DNA from: Phycomyces nitens
Taxonomy: Eukaryota; Mucoromycota; Mucoromycetes; Mucorales; Phycomycetaceae
DNA length: 64,000 nt
Direction: 5' to 3'
Assembly: GCA_022702545.1 (NCBI GenBank)
Contig: JAHRBC010000006.1
Span: 2,542,001 to 2,606,000, forward strand
In this document: positions 24,060 through 34,899 of the stretch, piece by piece
How the letters are laid out: every line of letters begins with the position of its first letter
Numbering within the stretch: position 1 is the first letter of the stretch
The notes under the pieces: model-generated
The model's input: the letters and a program-made list of their open reading frames with translations, nothing else
Databases searched by the model: none
Told to the model about the DNA's origin: nothing
Program-made: the position numbers and the translations under genes

Positions 24060-24707
24060 GGCGTACTTTAAGGAAAAGTGGTCAGAAAAAAAATAACCAG
24101 CACAAAAACATCAAAGTTGCCCAGCGAGATTTTTTTTTCGGACGGCGAAAAAAAAAAAGAGGGTGTGTGATGTCACCCCCCTCCCTTTGGAAGCGCAGAG
24201 TGGCTCTCCCCACTCGAATTTAGCCTTTGTTGGAGGAAATCATAGTGTCTACTATGATCAATAGTGAACAAAGCAAAGGCAGTATGCTTAATTAAATAGA
24301 GGCAACCGACTCAAGTATCCTTTGTAGAATAGGTGCCAATTGAGTAAAAACAAAGTGATATTGTGACGATTTAAAAAAAAACAAGTTTTGCAAGACTAGA
24401 CTAGGAGAATAGAAGCCTGGAAACTGTTTGAGATCTATAATACATATCCAGTGTCTCTTGTTCTATACTTCTTTACCAAGACACAGCCACCAAACTGGTT
24501 TTATTTGCTATAATGAATCGTTTTTGGGATTTCGCGGAGAATGAAATATTTGATGTGCATGTCTACGCACACGCAAATCGAGGGCTTGGGACAGACAGAA
24601 AAGGGGCGGCGGTGGACGGTGGACGGTGGACGGTGGCGGCGGCATTGAAATGGACTCAAGCCAGTTGAGCAATCGCCAACCAAAAACCACCCCCTTTCAT
24701 TGACACC
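24060..24707. promoter_or_regulatory. Shared divergent promoter region of eIF3i and uS19
   Basis: 648 bp separate the two start codons of two translation genes read in opposite directions. The region holds a poly-T/poly-A inverted repeat with a TCG/CGA core (about 24130-24160) and a GC-rich CGGTGGA tandem (24606-24643) about 65-100 nt before the uS19 start. Co-regulation is an inference from the arrangement. Confidence 0.55.
24606..24643. repeat. Short GC-rich tandem repeat upstream of uS19
   Basis: Three to four tandem copies of CGGTGGA plus CGGCGG ends. It is unusual GC-rich DNA in an AT-rich intergenic region and may lie in the 5' UTR or core promoter. Confidence 0.8.
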
Positions 24708-25230
24708 ATGGTGAGTCTCGCCTATCCATCCATCCATCCGACCATGGATCCATCCATCCACACACACTTACTCACCATGCGTGTTGTAGGCTGACCAGGA
24801 GCAGACTAACCTCAGAAAGAGAACCTTCCGCAAGTTCACCTACCGTGGTATTGACCTCGAGCAGCTTTTGGACTTGTCCTCTGAGCAGTTCATGGCTCTC
24901 GTCCACTCCCGTGCCCGCAGAAGATTCCAGCGTGGACTTAAGCGTAAGCACATGGGCCTCATCAAGAAGCTCCGCAACGCCAAGAAGGAGGCTGCCCCTG
25001 GTGAGAAGCCTGCCACCGTCAAGACCCATCTCCGTGACATGATCATTGTCCCCGAAATGATTGGTTCCGTCGTCGGTGTCTACAACGGCAAGACCTTCAA
25101 CCAGGTTGAGATCAAGCCCGAGATGACTGCCCACTACCTCGCCGAGTTCTCCATCTCTTACAAGCCCGTCAAGCACGGTCGCCCCGGTATTGGTGCCACC
25201 CACTCTTCCAGATTTGTTCCCCTCAAGTAA
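24708..25230 (+). CDS. RPS15: 40S ribosomal protein uS19 (RPS15)
   Basis: Small-subunit ribosomal protein near the decoding centre. It has 147 residues. The first coding exon is just the ATG (24708-24710), followed by a 79-nt intron and exon 2 (24790-25230). The sequence reads [20 protein letters not shown], then [56 protein letters not shown] and a C terminus [18 protein letters not shown], all diagnostic. The codon bias is strong. The ATG-plus-intron layout is common in ribosomal protein genes. Confidence 0.97.
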
Positions 25231-25374
25231 ACCAGCAAAAAATAATAATTTTTTTTATGCTCTGGACAAAAAAAAACTGCTGCTCTTATTTCTATTGCAA
25301 TGAGAAAACAGACACAATAAAGATAGAAATCAAAAGAAAAATGAAAGAAGTGTAAAGGGAAAAGTTCAAGTAGA

Positions 25375-27151
25375 CTAAGGGGAAGGAAGGACAGCTGTGA
25401 TCTTGGGACGATATGTGAGAGTCACCAAGACACAGCCTGCCAATGTCATTATTCCACAGATGGCAAACATGGATGATGTTGACAGATCCTCGACCTATAA
25501 AAGAGCCAAAAGAGGGGGGATCGTGTTGGCAACGTTATATAATACTGACAAGGAGACTTACATGCCACATTAAGAAACCAACTCCAAGGTTCATTGGAAT
25601 ACGAAGGAGGGTCATTACACCTGCTCTTGTCTCTTCAGGAATCGCATCAGCTTTTAGGGATGAGATTGAGGGATAATAAAGACCGGTAGTGAATTCAAAG
25701 ATATGATAGGATAATGCCAGTACGATAAACTGATAAACGAATTAGTCTCTATAATTTACATGTAATGCTTGCTTTATAGTCTTACCGATATTGGTTCATA
25801 GTAGCTCATGGCTCCAAACGAGACACTTGCCAAGCCAAGTGCAAGAGCCAGTATATGGCTATAGTCCAAATAGGCGACATTCTTGACCTGACGCTCAATG
25901 GTCTTGAAGGTGAGAGAGCCCATCATGACAGCAAACATCAATGTTGAGAAGAGCATCCCGAGAGGAAGTTCTGATAGCTTGTTGAGAATAGGTTCTCAAG
26001 ATTACAAAGCCTTTTTACCTCTTGCTCCAGCAGCATTCTCGATGGCAGGTGTATAGAGCAGGACAAACACATACATTGAACATTCAAAAAAGGTTTGTGC
26101 AGCACCCAGGATTATGATATTGGTGTCTATTTGAATGGATTATTATAAAAGCTTTTTGGATAATTACCCCTGTTGTTATATTCTACTTTACCTTTCCATA
26201 GAGTACGGCATCCTTCTTTGACAGTATGTATCAGTTGAGTATTTGCCTAGTTTAATAAGTATTAGTGTTTGATAGAGTAAATGTGCGTGTTTTTGTTTTT
26301 TTACCTTTCCATCTCCTTCACCATAGTTCTCTGTCCAAACCGATTGGATAAAAGCTGCTGCTATAGCAAGTAAGACAATTGCACCATAATACGGTGCTCC
26401 ATATCCCCACCAAGACACTAATCCATTGGCTGATACACCAGCCAAGATGGCCACCACACCATTCAAGAAGGTGCCTGTTGCAAAGGTACGTGCCCGCCAT
26501 TCATTTGGGAACCCACGCGATCCGTGCTCAGATACATACCATGCTTCAAATACACTATACAGCAATGCTGTGCAGAGACCTGATAACAAATGGGATACAA
26601 ACAAGACACTATATGAATTGATCTGACGGAGAAGTAATCCACAAATTGACATTGCACAGAATCCAAAGCACATTTTCCGCCTTCCACTATATAAAGCAAC
26701 ATCCATGGTACAAAAACATGAGGTTTTGGGCCAGTAAAGCTATTGATTGGTTTCTTACACTGTGTCTGCAGCACTTCCCATAGCTGTGCCTGCAATAGCA
26801 CCACTAAAGAATCCTGTCAGGAACAGACATGCGATCTGCGATAGATCAAGTCCATATGATCTGTATAGCTTGTATAGATAAGGGCCCTGAAGCCAATCGG
26901 CACCTGAGTGAGGAAATCAAAAAAAAAGAAGAAGTATTGATCAAACTAATGGTCATCAGAGCATCTCCTGGCTTTGGAATCTTACCCATTACCAACAGGT
27001 AGACCACCAAGTACTGTTTTTGCAGTTTCTTGAATTCCCCTGGATTAGAATTAGAAAGTGTCATTGAAATGTGAAAAGAAGATGTGCTTGGCTTTTTTGA
27101 AATCTCACTTTGTTTCACTATAATGCGATATTGCCTGCAAAACGGCACCAT
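25375..27151 (-). CDS. MFSD5-type (molybdate-anion transporter family) membrane protein
   Basis: Major facilitator superfamily protein, animal MFSD5-like, predicted to lie in the plasma membrane. Eight exons on the minus strand: 27151-26986, 26903-26759, 26686-26305, 26246-26192, 26126-26019, 25970-25786, 25729-25562, 25494-25375 (442 residues). Family motifs include YLVVYLLVMGADWLQGPYLY, LLSGLCTALLYSVFEAWYVS, FPNEWRARTFATGTFLNGVV, GAAQTFFECSMYVFVLLYTP and AIPEETRAGVMTLLRIPMNL. The start is uncertain: relatives have an extra N-terminal membrane helix that I cannot find here, so an upstream exon may be missing, or the protein may begin at an internal Met near 27064. Substrate (molybdate) is inferred from the family only. 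Confidence 0.88.
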
Positions 27152-27670
27152 TCACACCCAATCAATTTAATTTTAGTATCAATATTTTAAGGTTGCGTTT
27201 ACCTAAATTGGGACCTGTTTAGAAGTCAGGGTTGGTAACCTAGTTACGGATAAAGATATTCATGGTAAAAATAAATAAGTTTGCAGCCTTTTTAGTTTAT
27301 TAAATCTAGTATTTTATTTTTTCGACGAATAGAAAGTAGAGTTCTAGATATCTACAATTCCTTACGCCAATATGTTTTCTTTTTAGGGGCTTTGCTGGCA
27401 CTAGACATTTTTTTCAAGAGACGCAGTAGTCTTGTAGGATTTTAATAGACCCATGACGTTTTATCATAAAAGAAGAAAAGTCTAGAATACCGGCCATGTA
27501 CGCTTGAAAAAAAGAAAGAAAGTCAATTGGAATATACAGAAGAAAATAAGAGGTGTACAGAAAAAACAAAAGTCTATCACTATAGGCTGGTTACATGACT
27601 ATTATATCTATATTTACAGTGAGAATGGTAAATTTTGGCACGTTGAGAAAACTAAATGTCTGTACAACAA
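27152..27670. other. AT-rich DNA between MFSD5-like gene and MITE copy A
   Basis: A tiny minus-strand ORF near 27411 begins MSSASKAPKKKTYW and could be a short exon. I could not join it convincingly to the transporter gene. Nothing else recognised. Confidence 0.4.
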
Positions 27671-28014
27671 ACGGTATCAGTAAATTGACATGGGATGAAA
27701 AAAAAAGGGGGTCACATGATCAATAATTACGCCTTGTGGTATATTTTGATTATTAATACTTCTTTACTCTTTACGCGTCATAATCTGCACGATTGAATCA
27801 CTTTTAGATCCGTCTTGGTTCCTTGCTTGGAAGCAGCTTTTGGCAAACAAACAAAGTCACTAAACTTCTCAAGTCTATTAAGAATCTGCCTTGAATCAGT
27901 AAAGTGTCTCTAAACTAGATCAGTTCATATTGTACACATCTTGCTAACAAGAGTATCCTTGTTAACTCATGTAGTCCGTGACTTGGGTTATGCTGTGTCG
28001 ATTTAATGGTATCC
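27671..28014 (+). mobile_element. MITE-like element, copy A (about 344 bp)
   Basis: Bounded by imperfect terminal inverted repeats: left GGTATCAGTAAATTGACATG (27673 on), right GTGTCGATTTAATGGTATCC (ends 28014). The interior is clearly similar, in the same order, to the element at 63309-63937 (shared blocks CTTTACGC, the GATCCGTCTT/GAACCGTCTT region, TTTGGCAAA, the TTGAATCAGTAAAG/TTGAATCAATAAAG region and ATCTTGCTAACAA). It has no coding capacity. Its right end directly abuts the inverted gene copy beginning at 28015. Confidence 0.68.
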
Positions 28015-28704
28015 ACGCATGTGCTGGACAAGAAGCAATCGGTTTTCCATAAAACCTTGGCGACGGCTGTTATTTGATGATTAGACAGTTTATGAAGACT
28101 GTAGAAGAAGCAAAGACAAGCATCCTGGCCGGATGTATCCAAACATCTTTGAAGTCTGTAGAAGAAGCAAAGACAAGCATCCTGGCCGGATGTATGCAAC
28201 CGTCTATGAAAACTGTAGAAGAAGCAAAGACAAGCATCCTGGCCGGATGTATGCAACCGTCTATGAAAACTGTAGAAGAAGCAAAGACAAGCATCCTGGC
28301 CGGATGTATGCAACCATCACACACATTGTGGCCTTTTATATATATATAGTATATTAACCTGTACAATAAACACTGTCGATGTTGACCAAAAGTATGCACA
28401 TCAGAAGCATAATATATATATATATAAAGAAGTGCCCGGGTTTTATCATATATGCCTCTAGTGGTTTTGGCGTTGGCTGCAGGGAAATCAGACCGCCAGG
28501 TACAAACTCAAATAATGTGGAAAAAGATCGTTGGTAGATCCCCAAACACCTTGAGAAACAACTGGACAAGTATCCACAGGTTACTTCAGAGGAAGAGTTT
28601 TTGACGTTTGGGATATTAATTTTTGGGCAAACAACTTTAGTTGAGCATGATTGGGTTCAAAGTTGGTCTTGTTTCAATGGCCAAGATGATTTTTGTAGAA
28701 TGTA
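28015..28704 (+). pseudogene. Truncated, inverted copy of the gene remnant at 29351-30418
   Basis: Plus-strand homologue of the minus-strand gene remnant across the spacer. It begins with the GTGCTGGACAAG...CAATC block, lacks about 74 bp present in the other copy, then reads LMIRQF.KTVEEAKTSILAG, and later ASSGFGVGCREIRPPGTNS and TSEEEFLTFGILIFGQTTLV. A stop replaces the second Trp of DRWW, so the frame is broken. The 57-bp segment coding for VEEAKTSILAGC is repeated four times here. The 5' part is missing and is replaced by MITE copy A. Confidence 0.72.
28099..28326 (+). repeat. 57-bp tandem repeat, four copies
   Basis: Units start at 28099, 28156, 28213 and 28270, with exact 57-bp (19-codon) spacing, so the frame is kept. 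Each codes for a version of TVEEAKTSILAGCMQPSMK. The right arm of the inverted duplication has a single unit. Confidence 0.95.
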
Positions 28705-28857
28705 AAAGTAGTTAAGCATAGAGAAAAGGAGAAAATAAATGTTTTTGTTCAAAGTATTCTAATAAACGAAATACGCTGAATTAATCAAGGCTAAAGTACA
28801 ATGGCTTTGCATGTGTTGAGAGTATTATACTCGCTTGTTTGATATCTGTGATGTTGG

Positions 28858-29202
28858 GCTATAGTTGGAGCTTTGGTATACGATACGGTATGAACTGGGT
28901 GTCTTTTGAGTGAAAAGGAAGTTATACGCACGATGTGGGTACCCACAGCAATGTAGTAGAGGATAGTAAATAAAAGTGTACTCTTAACGGCTCAGACAAT
29001 ACCAAATGACCAGAGCGACCAATGTACTCTTCGATAAATATAGACTTGACGGAAAAAGGATCTGTTTTATTCAAATTGCTGATAATGGGATTATAATGAC
29101 ATTGCCTCAAAGGTAGTACTATCTTGTATGAAGGGGTCGTGCACGACTCTCACACACACCCTTCGATCCGTATCAAACTGAATGGGTGACCGGCCCGGAC
29201 AA
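28858..29202. other. Spacer (potential hairpin loop) of the inverted duplication
   Basis: 345 bp of unique DNA between the arms. Near its right end (about 29180-29198) the string GAATGGGTGACCGGCCCGG resembles the box C region of 5S rRNA genes. No full 5S rRNA gene surrounds it. Confidence 0.6.
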
Positions 29203-29915
29203 CATCACAGATATCAAACAAGCGAGTATAATACTCTCAACACATGCAAAGCCATTGTACTTTAGCCTTGATTAATTCAGCGTATTTCGTTTATTAGAAT
29301 ACTTTGAACAAAAAAAATTATTTTCTCTTTTTCTCTATGCTTAACTACTTTTACATTCTACAAAAATCATCCTGGCCATTGAAACAAGACCAACTTTGAA
29401 CTCCATAATGCTCAACTAAAGTTCTTTGCCCAAAAATTAATATCCCAAACGTCAAAAACTCTTCCTCTGAAGCAACCTGTAGCCACTTGTCCAGTTGTTT
29501 CTCAAGGTGTTTGGGGATCCACCAACGATCTTTTTCCACATTATTTGAGTTTGTATCTGGCGGTCTGATTTCCATGCAGCCGACGCCAAAACCACTAGAG
29601 TCATATATGATAAAATCCGGGCGCTTCTTTTTTTTATACATTTATTATATGCTTTTGATGTGCATACTTTTAGTTAATGTTGATAGTATTTATTGTACAG
29701 GTCAATACACAATGTGTGTGATGGTTGGATACATCCGGCCAGAATGCTTGTCTTTGCTTCTTCTACAGTCTTCTTAAACTGTCTAATCATCAAATAACAG
29801 CCGTCGCCAAGGCCTTGTCTATTAAGAATGAAGACCCTTTTAGCAGGAGATAATGTAATAGACGGTAGCCCCATTCTTTTATGGAACATTGATTGCTTTT
29901 TGTCCAACACATACT
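29203..29915. repeat. Right arm of the inverted duplication
   Basis: Reverse-complement partner of 28015-28857. The inner edge is at CAACATCACAGATATC (29203). The outer homology fades after the GTCCAACACATAC block near 29913. It contains the intact-looking 96-codon minus-strand ORF 29641-29351. Confidence 0.85.
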
Positions 29916-30418
29916 TTGATCTTGAGCTTTTGAGGCTGGTGTCATGTAATTCATAAAATATCAGCCTGTAGACAGAATTTTGCTTAGATTCGGAATACTC
30001 GGACTCGTCAATTGTGGTGTCTGAGAGGATGATCTCTCTCTCTCTCTCTCTCTCCCCGAGTGCTTATCAAGCTGTGAATATTCATTTATAATGGATTTCT
30101 GAATATTTATAACAGTGTTCCCTGACTTTTTTTTTAGTGTCGAGCTATGAGCCTTTTTGGTCCAATAGTTCTCGACAGAATCAGCCTTTCTCCAGATTTT
30201 GAAGTTACTTTCAAGAACTTCAGATTTGATATGCTTCTGCAAGATTTGCATAAACCGATTGTAAGCGAAATTTTTGTCTGTCAGTCCAAAGTGATCTGCA
30301 AGTGCTGTATAATCCAGCTTCTTTTCCTTTCAAGACACCATTGCACATCTCTAGTATAATATCGGTCGCTTGTATTCTTATTCGAGCATTTTCTTTTTCT
30401 GTTTTCAGGAGGTGTCAT
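29351..30418 (-). pseudogene. Remnant of an unrecognised gene, probably multicopy
   Basis: Minus-strand segments in order: an ATG near 30418 with a Lys/Arg-rich start; DYTALADHFGLTDKNFAYNR and KHIKSEVLESNFKIWRKADS (30330-30150); an (AG)n insertion coding for RERERER (30030-30055); MFHKRMGLPSITLSPAKRVF with LGDGCYLMIRQFKKTVEEAK (29890-29740); and a last ORF (29641-29351) with SSGFGVGCMEIRPPDTNSNN, EEEFLTFGILIFGQ and FNGQDDFCRM. The segments are in different frames with stops between, so it is either decayed or has introns I cannot place. I do not recognise the family. The 3' half is duplicated in inverse orientation at 28015-28704, and its coding-like pattern suggests a dispersed gene family. 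Confidence 0.55.
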
Positions 30419-31249
30419 AATAGTAAATTTGTAAAAAGAAAAGGTAAGAGCTGAACAGGAATATGGCTAGACAAAACTTTTTGCTAATCATGTATAGTTT
30501 CGACAGTCGATATCATTTTCTATTTATTTAACGGAAACCCAACGTAAACTCTAGTGACGGGGGGTCAACGTTGAAGTCAAGAGTCACCACTATATTCGGA
30601 CACTCTTGTATGGCCATTGAAGAGATGCATGCATTTCTATAAACCCAATCTTCCTGATAAAATAACTCAAGCCCTACGCGTAACCTTTGGGCAGAATTCT
30701 CACCAAGCATAACCCCGGCCAATGATCCACAAGATTGTAACTAAACCAATATTTAATACGTCTAAGCTCCCCCAAGCCAAAGAGGTCAAAAGAGAGACTT
30801 TCTGTATCGTAATTTATACAATGTTTATAAGAATAAAGAAAATAATAAGCAAAATATGAAAGATACATTAAGGGTAAGTACGGACATTGAGATGCTGAAT
30901 TAATTTATTTTCCACTCTGTACAATAGGAAAAGGTGATTCGGAGTGTTTAGTCTAAATTCATCCTTTCTGAAAATAATTGCTGCGATGACACTTGGGGTG
31001 AGCTTAATAAAAAAAAAATACAACTCCAACTGCCTTACACTGAAGGAACAAGCAGATTGAGTGTCTATCATAGTCCTGGGGTATATTTTGGGAGGATAGG
31101 TTGAACCAATTGCTGTGTTGTATAACGACAAGTTGTATAGACAGGTAATACCACAACTCATAATAATAATAAAATATCAGAAATGTATAGAGACCGATTT
31201 GATTGGAAAGTCCCAAAGCGTTTATCAAATACTCGAGACTTGAACCGTA
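30419..31249. other. Gene-desert DNA with a possible coding remnant
   Basis: A 64-codon minus-strand ORF (30722-30528; contains LRVGLELFYQEDWVYRNACI) looks more protein-like than the surrounding AT-rich DNA. I cannot assign it, and it has no complete gene around it. Confidence 0.35.
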
Positions 31250-32060
31250 TATAAAATATTTGGAGCCTTGTGAATGTCATTCTGAGAACGAGAGCTCACA
31301 CGCCTATCAAATTAAAACATCCGAAAGATTCTGCACAAAAACTAGACGATAATACCATTAGGTTTCTGCAAAAAAAAACTATAACTTTACAGTCCACGTC
31401 TTTGAACAGCGATTGAGTTTCTTTAGGTAATTTGAGGTGGCCCGTGCACATACATGTTCAAGAATAAATTGATTTTTGTACAAACAAGTACAAAAATGAA
31501 GTTAGCGGGAATTAAAAATACACTTGCAGCTTCAGGACACTTGACAGCTTTCTCATTCTTTCTTGATGGTGTTGTATAGAATAATGTGTATCAATTACCA
31601 TAAAAATATTGAATTCTAGTATATAACTTTTATTGTTGAAGGAACCAATGACTTTTTGATATCAAATCAAAGTAAATTGGTTTCTTTCTTTTACTTTCAT
31701 TCAATTTCTCTAGAAAGATTGTCTTGAGAATATACGTTATTAGGAGGGATTGGACTACTTGATGTGTTGGGGCGCAATATGAATACCAAAAGCTTATATA
31801 CAAGTTTTTGAAGACTATTTCTTGTCATTCTACAAGAATCTTCCGGATGTTGATGATGGTGGCTAACTGTGCCTTATAGATAATTCCACCTCTCACAAGG
31901 CAGAAATAACATAAACGGGCTAAAAAAGATCTTGGTCTAATGGTTTTGAAGTAAGCACCAGACTGCCCTGACCTCATCCCAATAGAAAGAATTTGGAGTC
32001 TTCAGATTATCTTTTGAAAAGACGGGCCCACAAGCTTACCAATTTAAAAAAATAGTTAAG
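31250..32060 (+). pseudogene. Decayed Tc1/mariner-type transposase
   Basis: Plus-strand blocks in the order expected for the DDE part of a Tc1-type transposase: KLAGIKNTLAASGHL (about 31500), DNSTSHKAEIT (31878-31912, equivalent of the QDNAPCHxA block) and APDCPDLIPIERIWSL (about 31953-32000, equivalent of SPDLNPIENLW). Numerous stops and frame changes separate them. Upstream, 31262-31400 may be a degraded DNA-binding part. No terminal repeats were identified. Confidence 0.7.
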
Positions 32061-34866
32061 AGACTTTGGAAGAAAACTAGAAAATGGTGACAATGTATTT
32101 TTGGAAAAAGGTAACTTCTTTACGTGGATGATCGGCTGGCTGCTCGTAAAGAAAAATAAATTCACGCATATTCATTACCAGATATAAGCCATGTTTTGTG
32201 ACTATTGTCGTATTTGACTTATCATGGTTCCCGAAAACATGGCTTGGAAACAAACCGTCAGGGCAATAAAGACAGTTGTAGGACCAAGCCATCACTACCA
32301 GCAATAATTAAAAGAGCCAATATAATTTTCTAAAACCAAATTGGACAATATACTAAAGAAATTCTCTTGAAAAAAAAACAGGGGCATTCAGGAACAGAAA
32401 GATATTTACAAGATAGAAAAGAGATGGAAAATATCGCCATCAATCGGATATTTGATATTCTTATATTGGAAACTTGTGCGCAAACCTCTTTTTTTTTTAA
32501 AAAAAAAACCACGCGTTAAACCCTCGCTCTACTCTTTCTCGACACTTTTATCTCACAAAAAAGCCTTGAATAATTCAACTATAAACTTGATATCTTGACA
32601 AATAGTCTCTATAAAATTTAGGGATTAACACGAGTTTTATACCTTTTGCTATATGGTCAAATATTCAAGACTTTCCATACTCTTTTGTGAAATATTAATA
32701 TCCAAAATATTTTGCCACAAACCATGTATGTAGAGTAATTGATACGAGAGATGTAAATGTATAAACAATATATATATAAACCAATATTATAGGCGTAAGA
32801 GGTGGAAGATAAAGATGGTTATCCGAGGAGATAAAATTGATGAACATACTAAATGCAGTCGCGTGGACAGAAACAAAATTCGCGTCGTCAAAGACTGTTC
32901 GCCAAGATGCCTTTCAAACAACAGATAAACCTTGTATTTTGAAAGACTCTTGGTCTTGAAGGAAAGAACCAGCTCTGATATAGCGTTTTGATGACTTTAA
33001 TATATGTATATAATAGGACATTGGACGTATTAAATCTATTATATTACAATCTGATATATAACCACGTTTGAATCGAAAATAATGGGATCCTTTTAAGAAA
33101 TAATTTATACAAACTCTGTCCATCTAAAAGGCAAATTCATTTTTCAGTCCATAAATAGTACCCCTAGGGCTTTATTGTTGGCTGATATAAGGTGTAGGCA
33201 TTATGTATCTGGTAATATGTTTCCCAAAGTACTCTTTTAATCATTTCTCTGCTTTCAGGCTCTTTGGAACAGTATTTAAACCGATATGCTTTATCAAGAG
33301 ATATTACCGATCGACTATGACCATCTATATATCGCATGATATTCTTGTTTGACTTTTGGTTGGGGACCAAACGTTAACCCATCTAAACTCCCCGATCACA
33401 AACATTAGATTATTCCAGGCACTTTGATTTCTGCATAAGACAGTTACAAAAATCATTGAAGATTATACTTTTCTTCTATTAAAAAAACTTGGTATTTGGT
33501 ATACATACACATATGCTAAATTAGTTTCATTTCTAATGTATAAAGTCCATTGTAGTTAAAAAAGAAGCTAGGAGAAGGATTCTTGACTGGTAAAAATAAA
33601 TAAAATGAAGACATTTGTTCTGCCAGAGGTTAGCTACCTTATAAATCTGTCAAAATATGTGGGGTTGTGAATAAGGTCTATACATTTAAAGTCTAGAGAT
33701 ATGTAGAGAGTAGATGCTGTTTTATGTCGCCTGCACGCATACATTTATATAGCCATGTTTTTTACTTGACTGCCTTGAGGTTAGGTGGAAAAGCAGTGCT
33801 GTGCTGTGTCTGACTTGACTGCATCTTGTACTTTCTTCATTTTCTTCCCCTTCTTTTCAAGTTTTGTACCTTGCAGGCAACAGTTGTACTAATAAATACC
33901 TAGAATAAAGTATTTATGTACCGGGACCATGACCGAGGGAAATACTTTTTGACTGCTCATTTGCTGTTACGCCTAATCTGCCATGAAACCAAATAGTGTC
34001 ACCATTATTTAATTACAATTACAGAATATTTTGAGAGAGAAAAAGGTATGTTTTAGTTGTGCCACGGCTGTAATACATTTGGCCAAGGACACTAAAAGGC
34101 ATACTGGTTATTTTTTGCTTGCTGTCAAAAATAAAATAAAATATTATTCCATTTTACTTTTTTCAGATTGGATATAAATAAAGGTGTAGTTTGGGACTAT
34201 TCCCAATATCTGTTGGATTGTCTCTTTAGTTTTAATATATAAAAGTAGAGATAAGAAAGGTATTTAATTAAGCTTGATCAAACCATTCTTGTCAGACCAG
34301 GTCGTATTCAAATGTAATGATTTCTCTCTTTATTGAATAAAAAAGATCATCATGACCGAATTGTATGGCATTCTGTCGTTTCCTTGTACTTGCATATACG
34401 TATTATGCTCTCAGTATATACAGCTATAATCCAACACTTTGAGTACCCTTTGAATATCGAGCAAGATGTTCAATTACTTATTGAGTGTGAAAATGCTAAT
34501 AATAAAGGTCAACTCATCTTTAATAATTTCCCTCCAAGATGCAGCCATCAACCATAAATCCAGAATAATTCTGGCGCCCTTGAATATCCGGCTCTATAAT
34601 TTTCAAGAAAGCCATGTAAAGCAGAAAACATAAAAATAAAAATAGGATAGATGGTTATTGCACGTGCAAAAGTTCTTGGATAATTAATAAATCATTTTCT
34701 GTCATACCTTGTTTCAATTATCGGTTTCTTATAGTGAGGCCAAAAAGCATATAGCTATAAATGCATCGAATTTGTGCCGTACATATCGATATGATAGTTT
34801 ATCTGGCGCAAAATTATACCGCCTATCTTGCTTTGATTACTCTAATATTACCACACAGAATATGTC

Positions 34867-34899
<33 letters not shown>

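Larger units (their letters stand above)
28015..28857. repeat. Left arm of a large inverted duplication
   Basis: About 840 bp whose reverse complement matches 29203-29915. The arms align through the gene remnant, the AT-rich segment with GATGTGCATACTTTT, and the block ending at GATATCTGTGATGTTG. The arm is longer than its partner because of three extra 57-bp units, and it has one internal deletion of about 74 bp. Confidence 0.85.

Noticed and set aside
28858..29202. Complete 5S rRNA gene in the inverted-repeat spacer
   Set aside because: Only the box C-like string matches. The rest of the 5S sequence is not present.
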